Assembly (NCBI GenBank): GCA_905215625.1
Contig: CAJMQQ010000006.1
Location: 7,614-71,613, forward strand
Reading direction: 5' to 3'
DNA: 64,000 nt
From: an uncultured bacterium
GTDB lineage: Bacteria; Bacillota; Clostridia; Lachnospirales; Lachnospiraceae
The notes under the pieces were generated by a model. It made no database searches, was not told the DNA's origin, and was given only the letters and a program-made list of their open reading frames with translations. Positions 50,441-58,949 of the stretch are shown here, piece after piece (position 1 is the first letter of the stretch; each line of letters starts with the position of its first letter). Made by a program: the position numbers and the translations under genes.

Positions 50441-50941
50441 TCCATCATACTTTTTTCTTGTTTCCAGCGCTTTTATCAGACAGGACAACTGAATGTCCGG
50501 ATCTCCCTGGGAAGGAATCATATCCAGGACTACATAGATGCTGTCCAGCTCCTTCTGTCCAATTTTCCCCCTCATCCTTTTCAGGCTCTCTATCTGCTGC
50601 CCCAGATCCTCTGCATCCAGAAATTCCACTAACAGCGGATGAGGCATTGCCGCCGTCCCGTCGTCCTCTTCTGCTTCTGCATTTTCTGCCGTTATCTCTT
50701 CTGGGGTTACCTGTTCAAAACGCATCTTCTGAACCACATCCGGATACTTGTTTTTATCCACCGGACTGGTAAACATGGAAAGAGGCCTTGCATATACCTT
50801 AAAATCTCCATAAAGCGCCTGGTAAATCACAAGTTTTTCCCCTGTCTCCGTATGCTTTGCAATGGTCACAATCTGATACAGTTTATCTTTAAAATGACGG
50901 TAAATCTCTCCTGGTTTTGGAATCCGTTCTGTCTCTCCCAT
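50426..50941 (-). CDS. DUF1653 family protein
   Basis: The 171-residue protein carries the DUF1653 domain at residues about 10-75: PGEIYRHFKDKLYQIVTIAKHTETGEKLVIYQALYGDFKVYARPLSMF. An acidic region (EEITAENAEAEEDDGTAA) and a helical C-terminus (LMRGKIGQKELDSIYVVLDMIP) follow. DUF1653 proteins have no agreed function. It lies 28 bases after the DUF4015 lipoprotein gene and may share its transcript. Confidence 0.85.
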   Translation of the reverse strand: MGETERIPKPGEIYRHFKDKLYQIVTIAKHTETGEKLVIYQALYGDFKVYARPLSMFTSPVDKNKYPDVVQKMRFEQVTPEEITAENAEAEEDDGTAAMPHPLLVEFLDAEDLGQQIESLKRMRGKIGQKELDSIYVVLDMIPSQGDPDIQLSCLIKALETRKKYDGSRLR

Positions 50942-50969
50942 CTGTCTTTCCTTCCTTTCACCTGTCTGA

Positions 50970-52346
50970 TTAATTCGGTTCTGTGCTGGAAACCTCTGGT
51001 GCGGCTGTCTCCGGCCCGGTTTCTAAAGGAGCTGTCTCCGGCTCGGTTTCCGGTGGAAGAGCTGCCCTGGATTCTGCAATGGCCGCTTCTTCTGCTTCTG
51101 CCGCCTCTGGCGTTAACAGTCCGCCATAATGGTAACGGTTGGCAGCGCTCCACAAAATCCATTCATCATAACCAGCATCATAAACCGCCTGAATCTGAGA
51201 GCGGATTTCTGCGTCTCCATAAGGAATATAATTTTTTAAATAAGATGCGGTAAAATCCTGAAGCCAGGGTCTTACTACCGCCTGGGATTCTCCCTCGGTC
51301 TCAAACTTTTTCAGTTCCTCTTTTGAGCCTGTCAAGGCTCCCAAAATCGTCTCATAGGGCTTGGTATCCGGATAATCTACGCCAAAATTGCCATTTCCAT
51401 AATGGGATGGATAAATCATCGGACAGATGTAGTCCAGACTGGCCGACATTTCTCCATAGCTTTGTCCCACAATCTGGGCGTCTGTAGCGCTGTTGATAAT
51501 GGTTCCAAATACGTCCGCCGATACAAACAGTCCCTCTGCCATCAGCTCTTCATAAGCATATTGGATAAATTCAGAAATAATCTGGGTTTTATCCCTTCCC
51601 TGGGTATCATCTTCTTCAAATACCACGTCTCCCATGCCCCGCTCGGTACAGAACCGGACATAATCAAACTGAATCTCGTCAAATCCAGCTTCTCCGGCCT
51701 TTTTTCCAATTTCCACCAGGTAGTCCCACACCTCTTTTTTGTATGGATTGACCCAGGCCTGGCCTTTGTTATCCTTGTAGACGGTTCCGTCTGCCAGTTT
51801 CAGGCACCATTCCGGCTTCTTCTCTGCCAGATAGGGATCCCGAAATGCCGGAATGCGGGCAATCATGTAGACGCCGTGCTCTTTCAGCTTCTTTGCCAGC
51901 CCTTCCATATCCCCGATATAAGTTTTTACTGCGTCGATTTCATTGACTGCAGGACTGTCCATTTCAAAGGTAACATTTCCAAAGTCGTCTTTTACATCAA
52001 TGACTACTGCGTTTAATTCCGTCTGATCCAGATAGTCAATAATCTCATCCATCCGTCCTGAAGAACCGGCTGTATTGGCAGTCAGATAAATTCCTTTTAC
52101 CTTTACCGGGGTCCGCTCCGGAGTATTACTGATGGAAATCACCGTTTCCTGCGTCTCACTACTGTCCTGGACAGATTGGGACTCTATCTCTGCCGTCTCC
52201 TCAAGACCAGGTTCTTTGCCTTCTTCTGATTCTGGTTGTCCGTCCGCTGTTTCCGCCAAATCCATGATAGGCTCATACCGTCTGCATCCTGTCAATCCCG
52301 AAAAACAGATCAGCAGGCAAAGCAGAAATCCGATTGCTCGTTTCAT
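50970..52346 (-). CDS. Secreted lipoprotein with putative glycoside hydrolase domain (DUF4015)
   Basis: The 458-residue protein has a lipoprotein signal (LLCLLICFSGLTGC, Cys about 21), an acidic Glu/Ser linker, and then a TIM-barrel-like domain typical of DUF4015 putative glycosyl hydrolases. This runs VKGIYLTANTAGSSGRMDEII, LNAVVIDVKDDFGNVTFE, YMIARIPAFRDPYLAEKKPEW and FDEIQFDYVRFCTERG. A tail rich in Glu, Pro and Thr follows. Catalytic acids are probably in DFGN and FDYVRF (inference). The substrate is not known; cell-wall or extracellular polysaccharide is possible. Confidence 0.85.
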   Translation of the reverse strand: MKRAIGFLLCLLICFSGLTGCRRYEPIMDLAETADGQPESEEGKEPGLEETAEIESQSVQDSSETQETVISISNTPERTPVKVKGIYLTANTAGSSGRMDEIIDYLDQTELNAVVIDVKDDFGNVTFEMDSPAVNEIDAVKTYIGDMEGLAKKLKEHGVYMIARIPAFRDPYLAEKKPEWCLKLADGTVYKDNKGQAWVNPYKKEVWDYLVEIGKKAGEAGFDEIQFDYVRFCTERGMGDVVFEEDDTQGRDKTQIISEFIQYAYEELMAEGLFVSADVFGTIINSATDAQIVGQSYGEMSASLDYICPMIYPSHYGNGNFGVDYPDTKPYETILGALTGSKEELKKFETEGESQAVVRPWLQDFTASYLKNYIPYGDAEIRSQIQAVYDAGYDEWILWSAANRYHYGGLLTPEAAEAEEAAIAESRAALPPETEPETAPLETGPETAAPEVSSTEPN

Positions 52347-52522
52347 AAAATATCCTCTTTTTCTTTCTAAAATGGAAATTAACAGCCGTCCCTTCTATCG
52401 TACTGGTTATTTTATCACATTTCATGGGATTCGCCAAGCTTTTTGGCAGATTCCCAGCCGCGCTTCCCCCACATCAGGCAAATTTTTTCAAAAATAGTTC
52501 TGGTTTCTTTTGGGGATTGTGG

Positions 52523-52528
52523 TATAAT
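52523..52528 (+). promoter_or_regulatory. Extended -10 promoter of the DUF1846 gene
   Basis: TGTGG immediately before TATAAT gives an extended -10 element; the -35 is weak. The gene start lies 52 bases downstream with AGGAG before it. Confidence 0.55.
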
Positions 52529-52580
52529 AGGAAAACGTAATCAATTATTTTACCTCAATGAATAGGAGATTTCGTGTCGT

Positions 52581-54059
52581 ATGAAAATCGGATTTGACAA
52601 CAACAAATACCTTACCTTACAGTCTCAGCATATCCGACAGCGGATCGATCAGTTTGGAGACAAGCTTTATCTGGAATTTGGAGGCAAGTTGTTTGACGAC
52701 TACCACGCTTCCCGTGTTCTTCCCGGATTTGAACCAGACAGCAAGCTGCGGATGCTGCTTCAGTTAGCGGATCAGGCGGAAATTTTAATCGCCATCAGCG
52801 CTTCTGATATTGAAAAGAATAAAGTCCGTGGCGATTTAGGCATCACCTATGATGTGGATGTTCTCCGATTAATTCAGGAATATACGGATAAAGGTCTTTA
52901 TGTTGGCAGTGTTGTGATTACTCAGTATTCCGGACAGTCCAGCGCTGACCAGTTTAAGACTAAATTAGAGCATATGGGTATCAAGGTATACCGCCATTAC
53001 ATTATTGAAGGGTATCCGAGCAACGTTCCATTAATCGTCAGCGATGAAGGCTACGGAAAAAATGACTATATCGAGACCACCAAACCATTAGTAATCATTA
53101 CAGCCCCAGGCCCTGGAAGCGGCAAAATGGCTACCTGTCTGTCCCAGCTGTATCATGAAAATAAGCGGGGCATCAAAGCAGGTTATGCCAAATTTGAAAC
53201 CTTCCCAATCTGGAATCTGCCTCTGAAGCATCCGGTCAATTTAGCTTATGAAGCGGCAACGGCTGATTTAAACGACGTCAACATGATTGACCCCTTCCAT
53301 CTGGAAGCATACGGCAAGACCGCAGTCAACTACAACCGGGATGTAGAAATCTTCCCAGTGCTGAACGCTATTTTTGAAGGAATTTACGGAGAAAGTCCCT
53401 ACAAATCTCCTACCGATATGGGCGTCAATATGGCCGGCAACTGCATCATTGATGATGATGTCTGCTGCGAAGCTTCCCGCCAGGAAATCATCCGCCGGTA
53501 TTACGAGGCCCTGACCCGTCTGGTTCACGAAGATTCTACCCAGGAAGAAGTTTACAAAATAGAACTTCTGATGAAACAGGCTAAGACCAGCCCGGAAATG
53601 CGTTCCGTTGTAACTCCATGTAAGGAACTGGCCCAGGAGCTGAAAGCCCCTGCCGCTGCCATGGAGCTGGAGGACGGCACCATTGTAACGGGAAAAACCA
53701 GTAATTTATTAGGCGCTTCTGCCGCCCTGCTGTTAAATGCAGTCAAGAAGCTGGGAAATATCCCCCACGACACCCATTTAATCGCTCCTTCTGCCATTGA
53801 ACCGATTCAGACCTTAAAGACCACCTACTTAGGCAGCAAAAACCCAAGGCTTCATACTGACGAAGTATTAATTGCCTTATCCATGTGCGCAGCTACTGAC
53901 CGCAATGCACAGATTGCGCTGGAGCAGCTTCCAAAACTCCGGGGGTGTCAGGTTCACACTTCCGTTATGCTGTCTTCCGTAGACATCAATATGTTTAAAA
54001 AATTAGGAGTTCAGCTGACCTCCGAACCCATTTACGAGCATAAAAAATTGTATCATTAA
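52581..54059 (+). CDS. DUF1846 family protein
   Basis: The 492-residue protein matches the DUF1846 family: KIGFDNNKYLTLQSQHIRQRIDQFGDKLYLEFGGKLFDDYHASRVLPGF at the start, ITAPGPGSGKMATCLSQLYHE in the middle (a Gly/Ser-rich nucleotide-binding-like loop) and AVNYNRDVEIFPVLNAIFE. The family is widespread in Firmicutes and structurally known, but its reaction is not assigned. It is transcribed alone on the plus strand and ends in a strong two-way terminator. Confidence 0.92.
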   Translation: MKIGFDNNKYLTLQSQHIRQRIDQFGDKLYLEFGGKLFDDYHASRVLPGFEPDSKLRMLLQLADQAEILIAISASDIEKNKVRGDLGITYDVDVLRLIQEYTDKGLYVGSVVITQYSGQSSADQFKTKLEHMGIKVYRHYIIEGYPSNVPLIVSDEGYGKNDYIETTKPLVIITAPGPGSGKMATCLSQLYHENKRGIKAGYAKFETFPIWNLPLKHPVNLAYEAATADLNDVNMIDPFHLEAYGKTAVNYNRDVEIFPVLNAIFEGIYGESPYKSPTDMGVNMAGNCIIDDDVCCEASRQEIIRRYYEALTRLVHEDSTQEEVYKIELLMKQAKTSPEMRSVVTPCKELAQELKAPAAAMELEDGTIVTGKTSNLLGASAALLLNAVKKLGNIPHDTHLIAPSAIEPIQTLKTTYLGSKNPRLHTDEVLIALSMCAATDRNAQIALEQLPKLRGCQVHTSVMLSSVDINMFKKLGVQLTSEPIYEHKKLYH

Positions 54060-54061
54060 CG

Positions 54062-54105
54062 CCAAAAGACGGTGCATCCCTTTTTAGGACTGCACCGTCT
54101 TTTGG
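54062..54105. terminator. Bidirectional terminator, DUF1846 gene and nitroreductase
   Basis: CCAAAAGACGGTGCA and TGCACCGTCTTTTGG form a 15-bp perfect stem with a 14-base loop. A/T tracts at both feet serve the two convergent genes. Confidence 0.88.
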
Positions 54106-54116
54106 TTTCCCGGCCA

Positions 54117-54686
54117 TTATATGATTATATCTTCTAAATTTCTCTTCGGCACATAATGCACCTGGTTTTCATCTCTGTAATAGGTTGTACTGCCGTCTTC
54201 CCCTACCGGAACTACCACAACCTGTTCTTTTGGTTTTCCAAGAGCCAGTACCAGGCTGATAGAATAACGCTCCTTATCCAATCCCAGCACCTCTGCCAGT
54301 CCGGAACGGTTAACGCTTCCAATCATGCAGCCGCCTAATCCCTTTTCTGCAGCGCCTAACATAATGGTCTGGGCAGCGATTCCTTCGTCCCACATCTTAT
54401 TTTTTGCAATGCTCTGATCGCACAAAATCACAATATAAGCCGCAGGGCGCTCTCCCTCTTCTGGGCCGTCCCACTCTTTTAAAGCGCCTGCCCAGGCAAG
54501 GGTTGGATAGATCCTGGAGCAGGTTTCCTCATCTGCAGCCAGACGGTATTTTAACGCCTGGCTGTTGGCAGTAGAACCGGCCATTCTGGCCAAATCCACT
54601 AATTCCTTCAACGTCTCTTCGCTGATTCGTTCATTCTGGTAAAATCTGCGGTAAGAGCGGTTTCTTGCTACTAATTCTTTCAGCAT
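54117..54686 (-). CDS. Nitroreductase family FMN protein
   Basis: The 189-residue protein belongs to the nitroreductase superfamily: RNRSYRRFYQNERIS (FMN phosphate-binding Arg/Ser), LARMAGSTANSQALKYRL, the loop DEGIAAQTIMLGAAEKGLGGCMIG and the C-terminal LALGKPKEQVVVVP. Enzymes of this family reduce nitro compounds, quinones or flavins with NAD(P)H. The ATG lies inside the end of ftsH (seven-base overlap), so the two are translated in coupling, an unusual pairing. The substrate cannot be read. Confidence 0.92.
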   Translation of the reverse strand: MLKELVARNRSYRRFYQNERISEETLKELVDLARMAGSTANSQALKYRLAADEETCSRIYPTLAWAGALKEWDGPEEGERPAAYIVILCDQSIAKNKMWDEGIAAQTIMLGAAEKGLGGCMIGSVNRSGLAEVLGLDKERYSISLVLALGKPKEQVVVVPVGEDGSTTYYRDENQVHYVPKRNLEDIII

Positions 54687-56659
54687 TCCTCATTCTCCTG
54701 TGGGGCTGGCTCAGGCTGTACCGGCGTTTCCACGTCGGCCTGTTTCTCTTCGGTCTGGCTTTCCTGAATCTGTCCTTCCTCTGCCTGCTTTTCTTCTGTC
54801 TGCGCTTCTTCTGCCTGAACCTTGCGGAAAATATCCATAAATTCTTTTCCGGTAATGGTTTCTTTTTCAATTAAAAATTCTGCAATCTTATCGAGAGCTT
54901 TCCGGTTTTCGGAAAGAAGGCGCTTTGCCTCTTCATAGGAACGTTTTAAGATGGCCATAACTTCCTGGTCAATCTCGGCTGCAGTGGCATCGCCGCAGTT
55001 TAATACGGTACGGCCGCTTAAATACATATCTTCCTGGCTTGCCAGTCCCATAAGGCCAAACTTTTCCGACATACCATACTGGGTTACCATGGCTCTTGCA
55101 ATCCTGGTAGCCTGTTCAATATCGTTGGCTGCGCCGGTGGTAACCGTGTCAAATACGATTTCCTCTGCTGCCCGGCCTGCCAAAAATCCTACCAGCATAG
55201 CGTTGATTTCCTTCTTAGTATTGAGGAATTTTTCCTCTTCCGGAACCTGCATGACATATCCCAGTGCACCCATGGTTCTTGGCACAATGGTAATCTTCTG
55301 TACCGGCTCAGCGTCCTTTTGAAGGGCGCTGACTAACGCATGGCCAACCTCGTGGTAAGACACGATCCGTCTTTCTTCCTTACTTAAAATCCGATCTTTC
55401 TTTTCCTTACCAACTAAGACCACTTCCACTGCCTCAAACAGATCCTTCTGTGAAACGGCGTTTCTTCCATTCTTAACAGCGTTGATTGCCGCCTCATTCA
55501 TCATATTGGCAAGATCTGCGCCTACTGCGCCAGAGGTTGCCAAGGCAATCTCTTCAAAATCCACGCTGTCATCTAACAGTACGTCTTTGGAATGAACTTT
55601 TAAAATATTGATTCGTCCCTTTAAGTCCGGCTTATCTACAATAATCCGTCTGTCAAAACGTCCTGGACGAAGAAGGGCCGGATCCAGAATCTCCGGGCGG
55701 TTGGTAGCGCCAAGAACCAGAAGACCCTTGGAAGAATCAAAACCATCCATCTCGGAAAGAAGCTGGTTTAACGTCTGCTCTCTCTCGTCGTTTCCGCCGC
55801 CGAATCTAGTATCACGGCTCTTTCCGATGGCGTCAATCTCGTCAATGAAAATAATACAAGGTGCAGACTGCTGGGCCTGCTTAAACAAATCCCTTACCCT
55901 GGATGCGCCGACGCCTACAAACATTTCCACAAAGTCGGAACCAGACAGGGAATAAAACGGTACCTGGGCTTCTCCGGCTACTGCCTTGGCAAGCAGGGTT
56001 TTACCAGTTCCTGGAGGGCCTACTAACAGCGCGCCCTTTGGAAGCTTTGCACCAATCTGGGTATATTTGGCAGGATTGTGAAGGAAATCTACAATCTCTG
56101 TCAGGGATTCCTTTGCCTCGTCCTCGCCTGCCACGTCCTTAAAGGTAATTCCGGTTTCTTTCTGGACGTATACTTTGGCGTTGCTCTTTCCGACGCCCAT
56201 AATGCCACCGCCGCCCATACGACGCATCATAAAGTTCATAAACACTACAATAATAATAAATGGAATGACAAAGCTAATAATCGACTCTAAAATAATACTG
56301 GAATCGGTCTTTTGCTCTTTAATATCAACTCCATGCTGCAAAAGCCGCTCGGCATTGTTGTAATCCGTCGGAACCTTTACTGTATAATAGCGGATGAGCT
56401 GGGAATACTCGTTTGCTTCTTTCTTTGGATAAATCGTGATTTCTGTGTTTCCAATTAAAACCGCTTCGACTTTTCCTGCTTCTACCATCTCTACATACTG
56501 GGTATAAGAAAGTTCCTGGGTCGAATTTTTCGTGATCATATCCCGCATCAGCGTAATGACCATCAGCGTAATGATTGCAGCAACTACCAGAACCAGTATC
56601 GTTTGGCCGTTTGGCGACATTTTGCCATTGTTATTATCCTGATTGTTGTTATTATCCAT
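54680..56659 (-). CDS. ftsH: ATP-dependent zinc metalloprotease FtsH
   Basis: FtsH degrades unneeded membrane and regulatory proteins. The 659-residue protein has two membrane helices (about 18-37 and 116-138) with an extracytoplasmic domain between them. The AAA+ domain carries Walker A GPPGTGKTLLAKA, Walker B IIFIDEIDA and the second region of homology (ATNRPEILDPALLRPGRFDR). The zinc motif is HEVGH (SYHEVGHALVSAL). The C-terminal tail is a Glu/Gln/Ala-rich repeat. GGAGAG precedes the ATG and a consensus promoter lies upstream. Confidence 0.96.
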   Translation of the reverse strand: MDNNNNQDNNNGKMSPNGQTILVLVVAAIITLMVITLMRDMITKNSTQELSYTQYVEMVEAGKVEAVLIGNTEITIYPKKEANEYSQLIRYYTVKVPTDYNNAERLLQHGVDIKEQKTDSSIILESIISFVIPFIIIVVFMNFMMRRMGGGGIMGVGKSNAKVYVQKETGITFKDVAGEDEAKESLTEIVDFLHNPAKYTQIGAKLPKGALLVGPPGTGKTLLAKAVAGEAQVPFYSLSGSDFVEMFVGVGASRVRDLFKQAQQSAPCIIFIDEIDAIGKSRDTRFGGGNDEREQTLNQLLSEMDGFDSSKGLLVLGATNRPEILDPALLRPGRFDRRIIVDKPDLKGRINILKVHSKDVLLDDSVDFEEIALATSGAVGADLANMMNEAAINAVKNGRNAVSQKDLFEAVEVVLVGKEKKDRILSKEERRIVSYHEVGHALVSALQKDAEPVQKITIVPRTMGALGYVMQVPEEEKFLNTKKEINAMLVGFLAGRAAEEIVFDTVTTGAANDIEQATRIARAMVTQYGMSEKFGLMGLASQEDMYLSGRTVLNCGDATAAEIDQEVMAILKRSYEEAKRLLSENRKALDKIAEFLIEKETITGKEFMDIFRKVQAEEAQTEEKQAEEGQIQESQTEEKQADVETPVQPEPAPQENEEC

Positions 56660-56710
56660 ACGTACTTACTCTCCTTCTGAAAAAGCGTATCATAACGCCT
56701 ATTCTATCCC

Positions 56711-56739
56711 ATTATAATGTTAGTCTTTCCATAAATCAA
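56711..56739 (-). promoter_or_regulatory. ftsH promoter
   Basis: TTGATT and TATAAT on the minus strand are 17 bases apart, about 52 bases before the ftsH start. Confidence 0.75.
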
Positions 56740-56835
56740 GAAAAACCACTTGAAAATGTATGAAAATTTCCTAAATTGCTGGATATACTAATCCTGAATG
56801 ACAACCATAAGCATTCCCAAAAAGGAGGACGTCCT

Positions 56836-57027
56836 ATGAAACATTCAGGAAACGAAACCATTTCTTACCACGAACACGAAGACAGCCCAAACATCCAGGC
56901 CTGCTCTTCTACCGACTGCACTGGCCTCATTCCTGCCCTTCCGGAAAATGAAGACCAGCTGGAGGCCTATGAAGAATTATACCCATTCTTAGCCGACGGC
57001 ATCAGGCTTTCCCGCCGGAACCAGTAG
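56836..57027 (+). CDS. Small acidic protein, unknown
   Basis: The 63-residue peptide begins MKHSGNETISYHEHEDSPN and has a Cys pair (ACSSTDCTG). A compact helical end (ENEDQLEAYEELYPFLADGIRLSRRNQ) follows. AAAAAGGAGG lies seven bases before ATG 56836, much better than an in-frame ATG further up. It has its own terminator. Family unknown; small proteins of this shape occur in Lachnospiraceae. The two Cys plus His could bind a metal. Confidence 0.7.
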   Translation: MKHSGNETISYHEHEDSPNIQACSSTDCTGLIPALPENEDQLEAYEELYPFLADGIRLSRRNQ

Positions 57028-57033
57028 CCGGTG

Positions 57034-57076
57034 AAAAGGAGCAGTCCCTGTTTATAAGGGAATCCTGCTCCTTTTT
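57034..57076 (+). terminator. Terminator of the small acidic protein gene
   Basis: AAAAGGAGCAG pairs with CTGCTCCTTTT (11 bp) with an inner TCCCT/AGGGA stem, ending in T. It sits just before the branched element. Confidence 0.82.
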
Positions 57077-57090
57077 GTATATGGCTTAAC

Positions 57091-57366
57091 TAGCATCAGT
57101 GTACAGGGGGCAATACGGTCAGAAACGTCCAGATAACGCATCTGCTATGTTACTTTCAATCGGTGTACATCCAGTACACCTCATTCAAGTGCCTTGCAGA
57201 TGCGTCGTCTGACCTGTTTCTGACTCTTATGACCTCAAGTGGAGATAATTTTCCCATTTTTAAGGCAGACGAATGAAGCGTACTGGATGTACGCTGATTG
57301 AGGATAACGCAGAAAATGGGAAAATTATCCCTCTTTGAGGCGTGTTGCCCCTATACACTGATGCTA
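57091..57366. repeat. Large branched palindromic element abutting a DctP gene
   Basis: Near-perfect terminal inverted arms, about 27 bases each, lie at 57091-57117 and 57341-57366 (starting TAGCATCAGTGTA). They enclose two branches. Branch 1: GTCAGAAAC/GTTTCTGAC, GCATCTGC/GCAGATGC and GGTGTAC/GTACACC at the apex. Branch 2: a 17-bp perfect stem (57244-57260 with 57313-57329) and GCGTAC/GTACGC at the apex. The two apexes are inverted copies of one another. No coding sequence was seen. The last base triplet supplies the stop of the DctP gene. Confidence 0.85.
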
Positions 57367-58383
57367 TTCAAATTTCTTTCCTTCTTCTACGATCTGGCGG
57401 ATAATGTCCAGGTAATCTGCACAGAACTTTTCATACAGCGGCTGTACTGCCCGCCGGAACTGGCTGATTTCAGAAGGATCCATGGTCACCACCTGGCAGC
57501 CTGCTTCTATTACTTTTTTCTTAGAAACCTCCTGTCTTCTGCCCCAGACTTCCCGCTCATACTTGGCCGATTCCCTGGCACACTGGCGGATAATTTCCTG
57601 ATATTCCTCCGGCAGCTTGTTCCAGGTAACTTCCGATACCATCTGAACCTCCGGCACCCTGCTGTGTTCATCTACCGTAAAATAAGGCGCCACTTCATAA
57701 TGTCCGGCAGATTCATAGGAAGACCAGTTGTTCTCTGCAGCCTCAATCGTTCCTGTCTGGAATGCAGAATAAACTTCCTCATAGGTAAGAAATACTGGTT
57801 CTGCTCCCAGGACTTTTATCATTTCCCACATCAGCTCAGATTCCTGGACGCGGATCCGCATTCCCTGTATATCCCTTAGGTTCTGAATCGGCTTTTGGAA
57901 GCTGTAAAAGCTTCTGGCGCCTGCATCATACCAGGACAAAGCCACCAGATGGCTCCCTCCAAAGGAATCCAGAAACTCGTCTCCGATGTCTCCCTCCAGA
58001 ACGCTCCACATATGTTCCGAATTTACATACAGATACGGCATCTGAAGCACGTTCAGCTTCGGAATTACCTCCGACAGGGGAGATAAGGAAACTCTGGCAA
58101 AATCCACCCCTCCAAACTGCATCTGACGGATGATTTCCCGTTCATCCCCCAGAACGCCTTCTGTATTTACCTGGATTTCTACTTTCCCTCCGGTTTTTTC
58201 CCAGACCAGCTCCGCGAATTTATAAGCGCCCTGACTGGTTGGATAATCATCTGCCTGATTTTCTGCATAGGTCAGAACAAACTCCGGAGATGGTTCTGGA
58301 GTGTCATACCATTTCCACACTCCTATCCAGACAATCCCCATCAGAGTAAGCAGGCACACCGCTCCTGCCAGCCATTTTTTCAC
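57364..58383 (-). CDS. TRAP transporter substrate-binding protein DctP
   Basis: DctP proteins catch organic acids outside the cell for a TRAP permease. The 339-residue protein has an uncleaved signal/anchor at 1-25 and the DctP fold: LTYAENQADDYPTSQGAYKFAELV, VDFARVSLSPLSEV, MRIRVQESELMWEMIKVLGAEPV and YSAFQTGTIEAAENN (with the conserved Gly and Asn). Its stop TAG is the first triplet of a palindromic element. It lies behind the lyase and esterase genes; a permease is encoded about 3-5 kb away. Confidence 0.92.
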   Translation of the reverse strand: MKKWLAGAVCLLTLMGIVWIGVWKWYDTPEPSPEFVLTYAENQADDYPTSQGAYKFAELVWEKTGGKVEIQVNTEGVLGDEREIIRQMQFGGVDFARVSLSPLSEVIPKLNVLQMPYLYVNSEHMWSVLEGDIGDEFLDSFGGSHLVALSWYDAGARSFYSFQKPIQNLRDIQGMRIRVQESELMWEMIKVLGAEPVFLTYEEVYSAFQTGTIEAAENNWSSYESAGHYEVAPYFTVDEHSRVPEVQMVSEVTWNKLPEEYQEIIRQCARESAKYEREVWGRRQEVSKKKVIEAGCQVVTMDPSEISQFRRAVQPLYEKFCADYLDIIRQIVEEGKKFE

Positions 58384-58414
58384 AAATTCTTCCTCCTTGT
58401 TCCGGTATCTCCCA

Positions 58415-58897
58415 TTAATGGTTCATCAAAGAAACTACAAACTCATAAAACTCTTTTCTGTCTGCTCCCAGCACCCTGTTTGGCAGAACAAAACCATGCG
58501 TTGTGTCAGAAAATACTACAATCATTGTCGGCTTTTTGGAGACTCTTTTAATGGACTTCCACTCCAGGTTCTGCACTTCTTCTCCCACCTTAATATGGAT
58601 TCCCCTTACATCAAAGGCAATTTGAATATCTTTTGCAATTCCTGCCGCCTGCCGTCTGGCTTTTGCATAAACAAACAGAGGCTGGAAAATGGTAAACAGA
58701 CAGCAGCCCAGCACGATTGCCGCTCTCATCCACACAGAACTCTCCCCCCAGCGCACAGCCGCCAGAATAAACATTGCCGCTGTAAAAATGATATTGCACA
58801 CACCTACCATGGAACCGTAGGTATAGTACATGGAAAGCTGCCATAAATCGGACGCGGTATTCCGGTAAACGTATTCAAATCTCATTTTTTCCTTCAT
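58415..58897 (-). CDS. YcxB-like membrane protein
   Basis: The 160-residue protein has two hydrophobic helices (about 24-47 and 55-75, VWMRAAIVLGCCLFTIFQ). A C-terminal beta-rich YcxB-type domain follows (IQIAFDVRGIHIKVGEEVQNLEWKSIKRVSKKPTMIVVF, then FVLPNRVLG). YcxB-like proteins are of unknown role, probably membrane-associated sensors or regulators. It lies between the lyase and DctP genes in one direction; any role in pectin use is inferred from position. Confidence 0.82.
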   Translation of the reverse strand: MKEKMRFEYVYRNTASDLWQLSMYYTYGSMVGVCNIIFTAAMFILAAVRWGESSVWMRAAIVLGCCLFTIFQPLFVYAKARRQAAGIAKDIQIAFDVRGIHIKVGEEVQNLEWKSIKRVSKKPTMIVVFSDTTHGFVLPNRVLGADRKEFYEFVVSLMNH

Positions 58898-58949
58898 TTT
58901 TCTACTCCTGCCTGTCGTAACGTATCAATAAAACTCTCATTTACAAACA

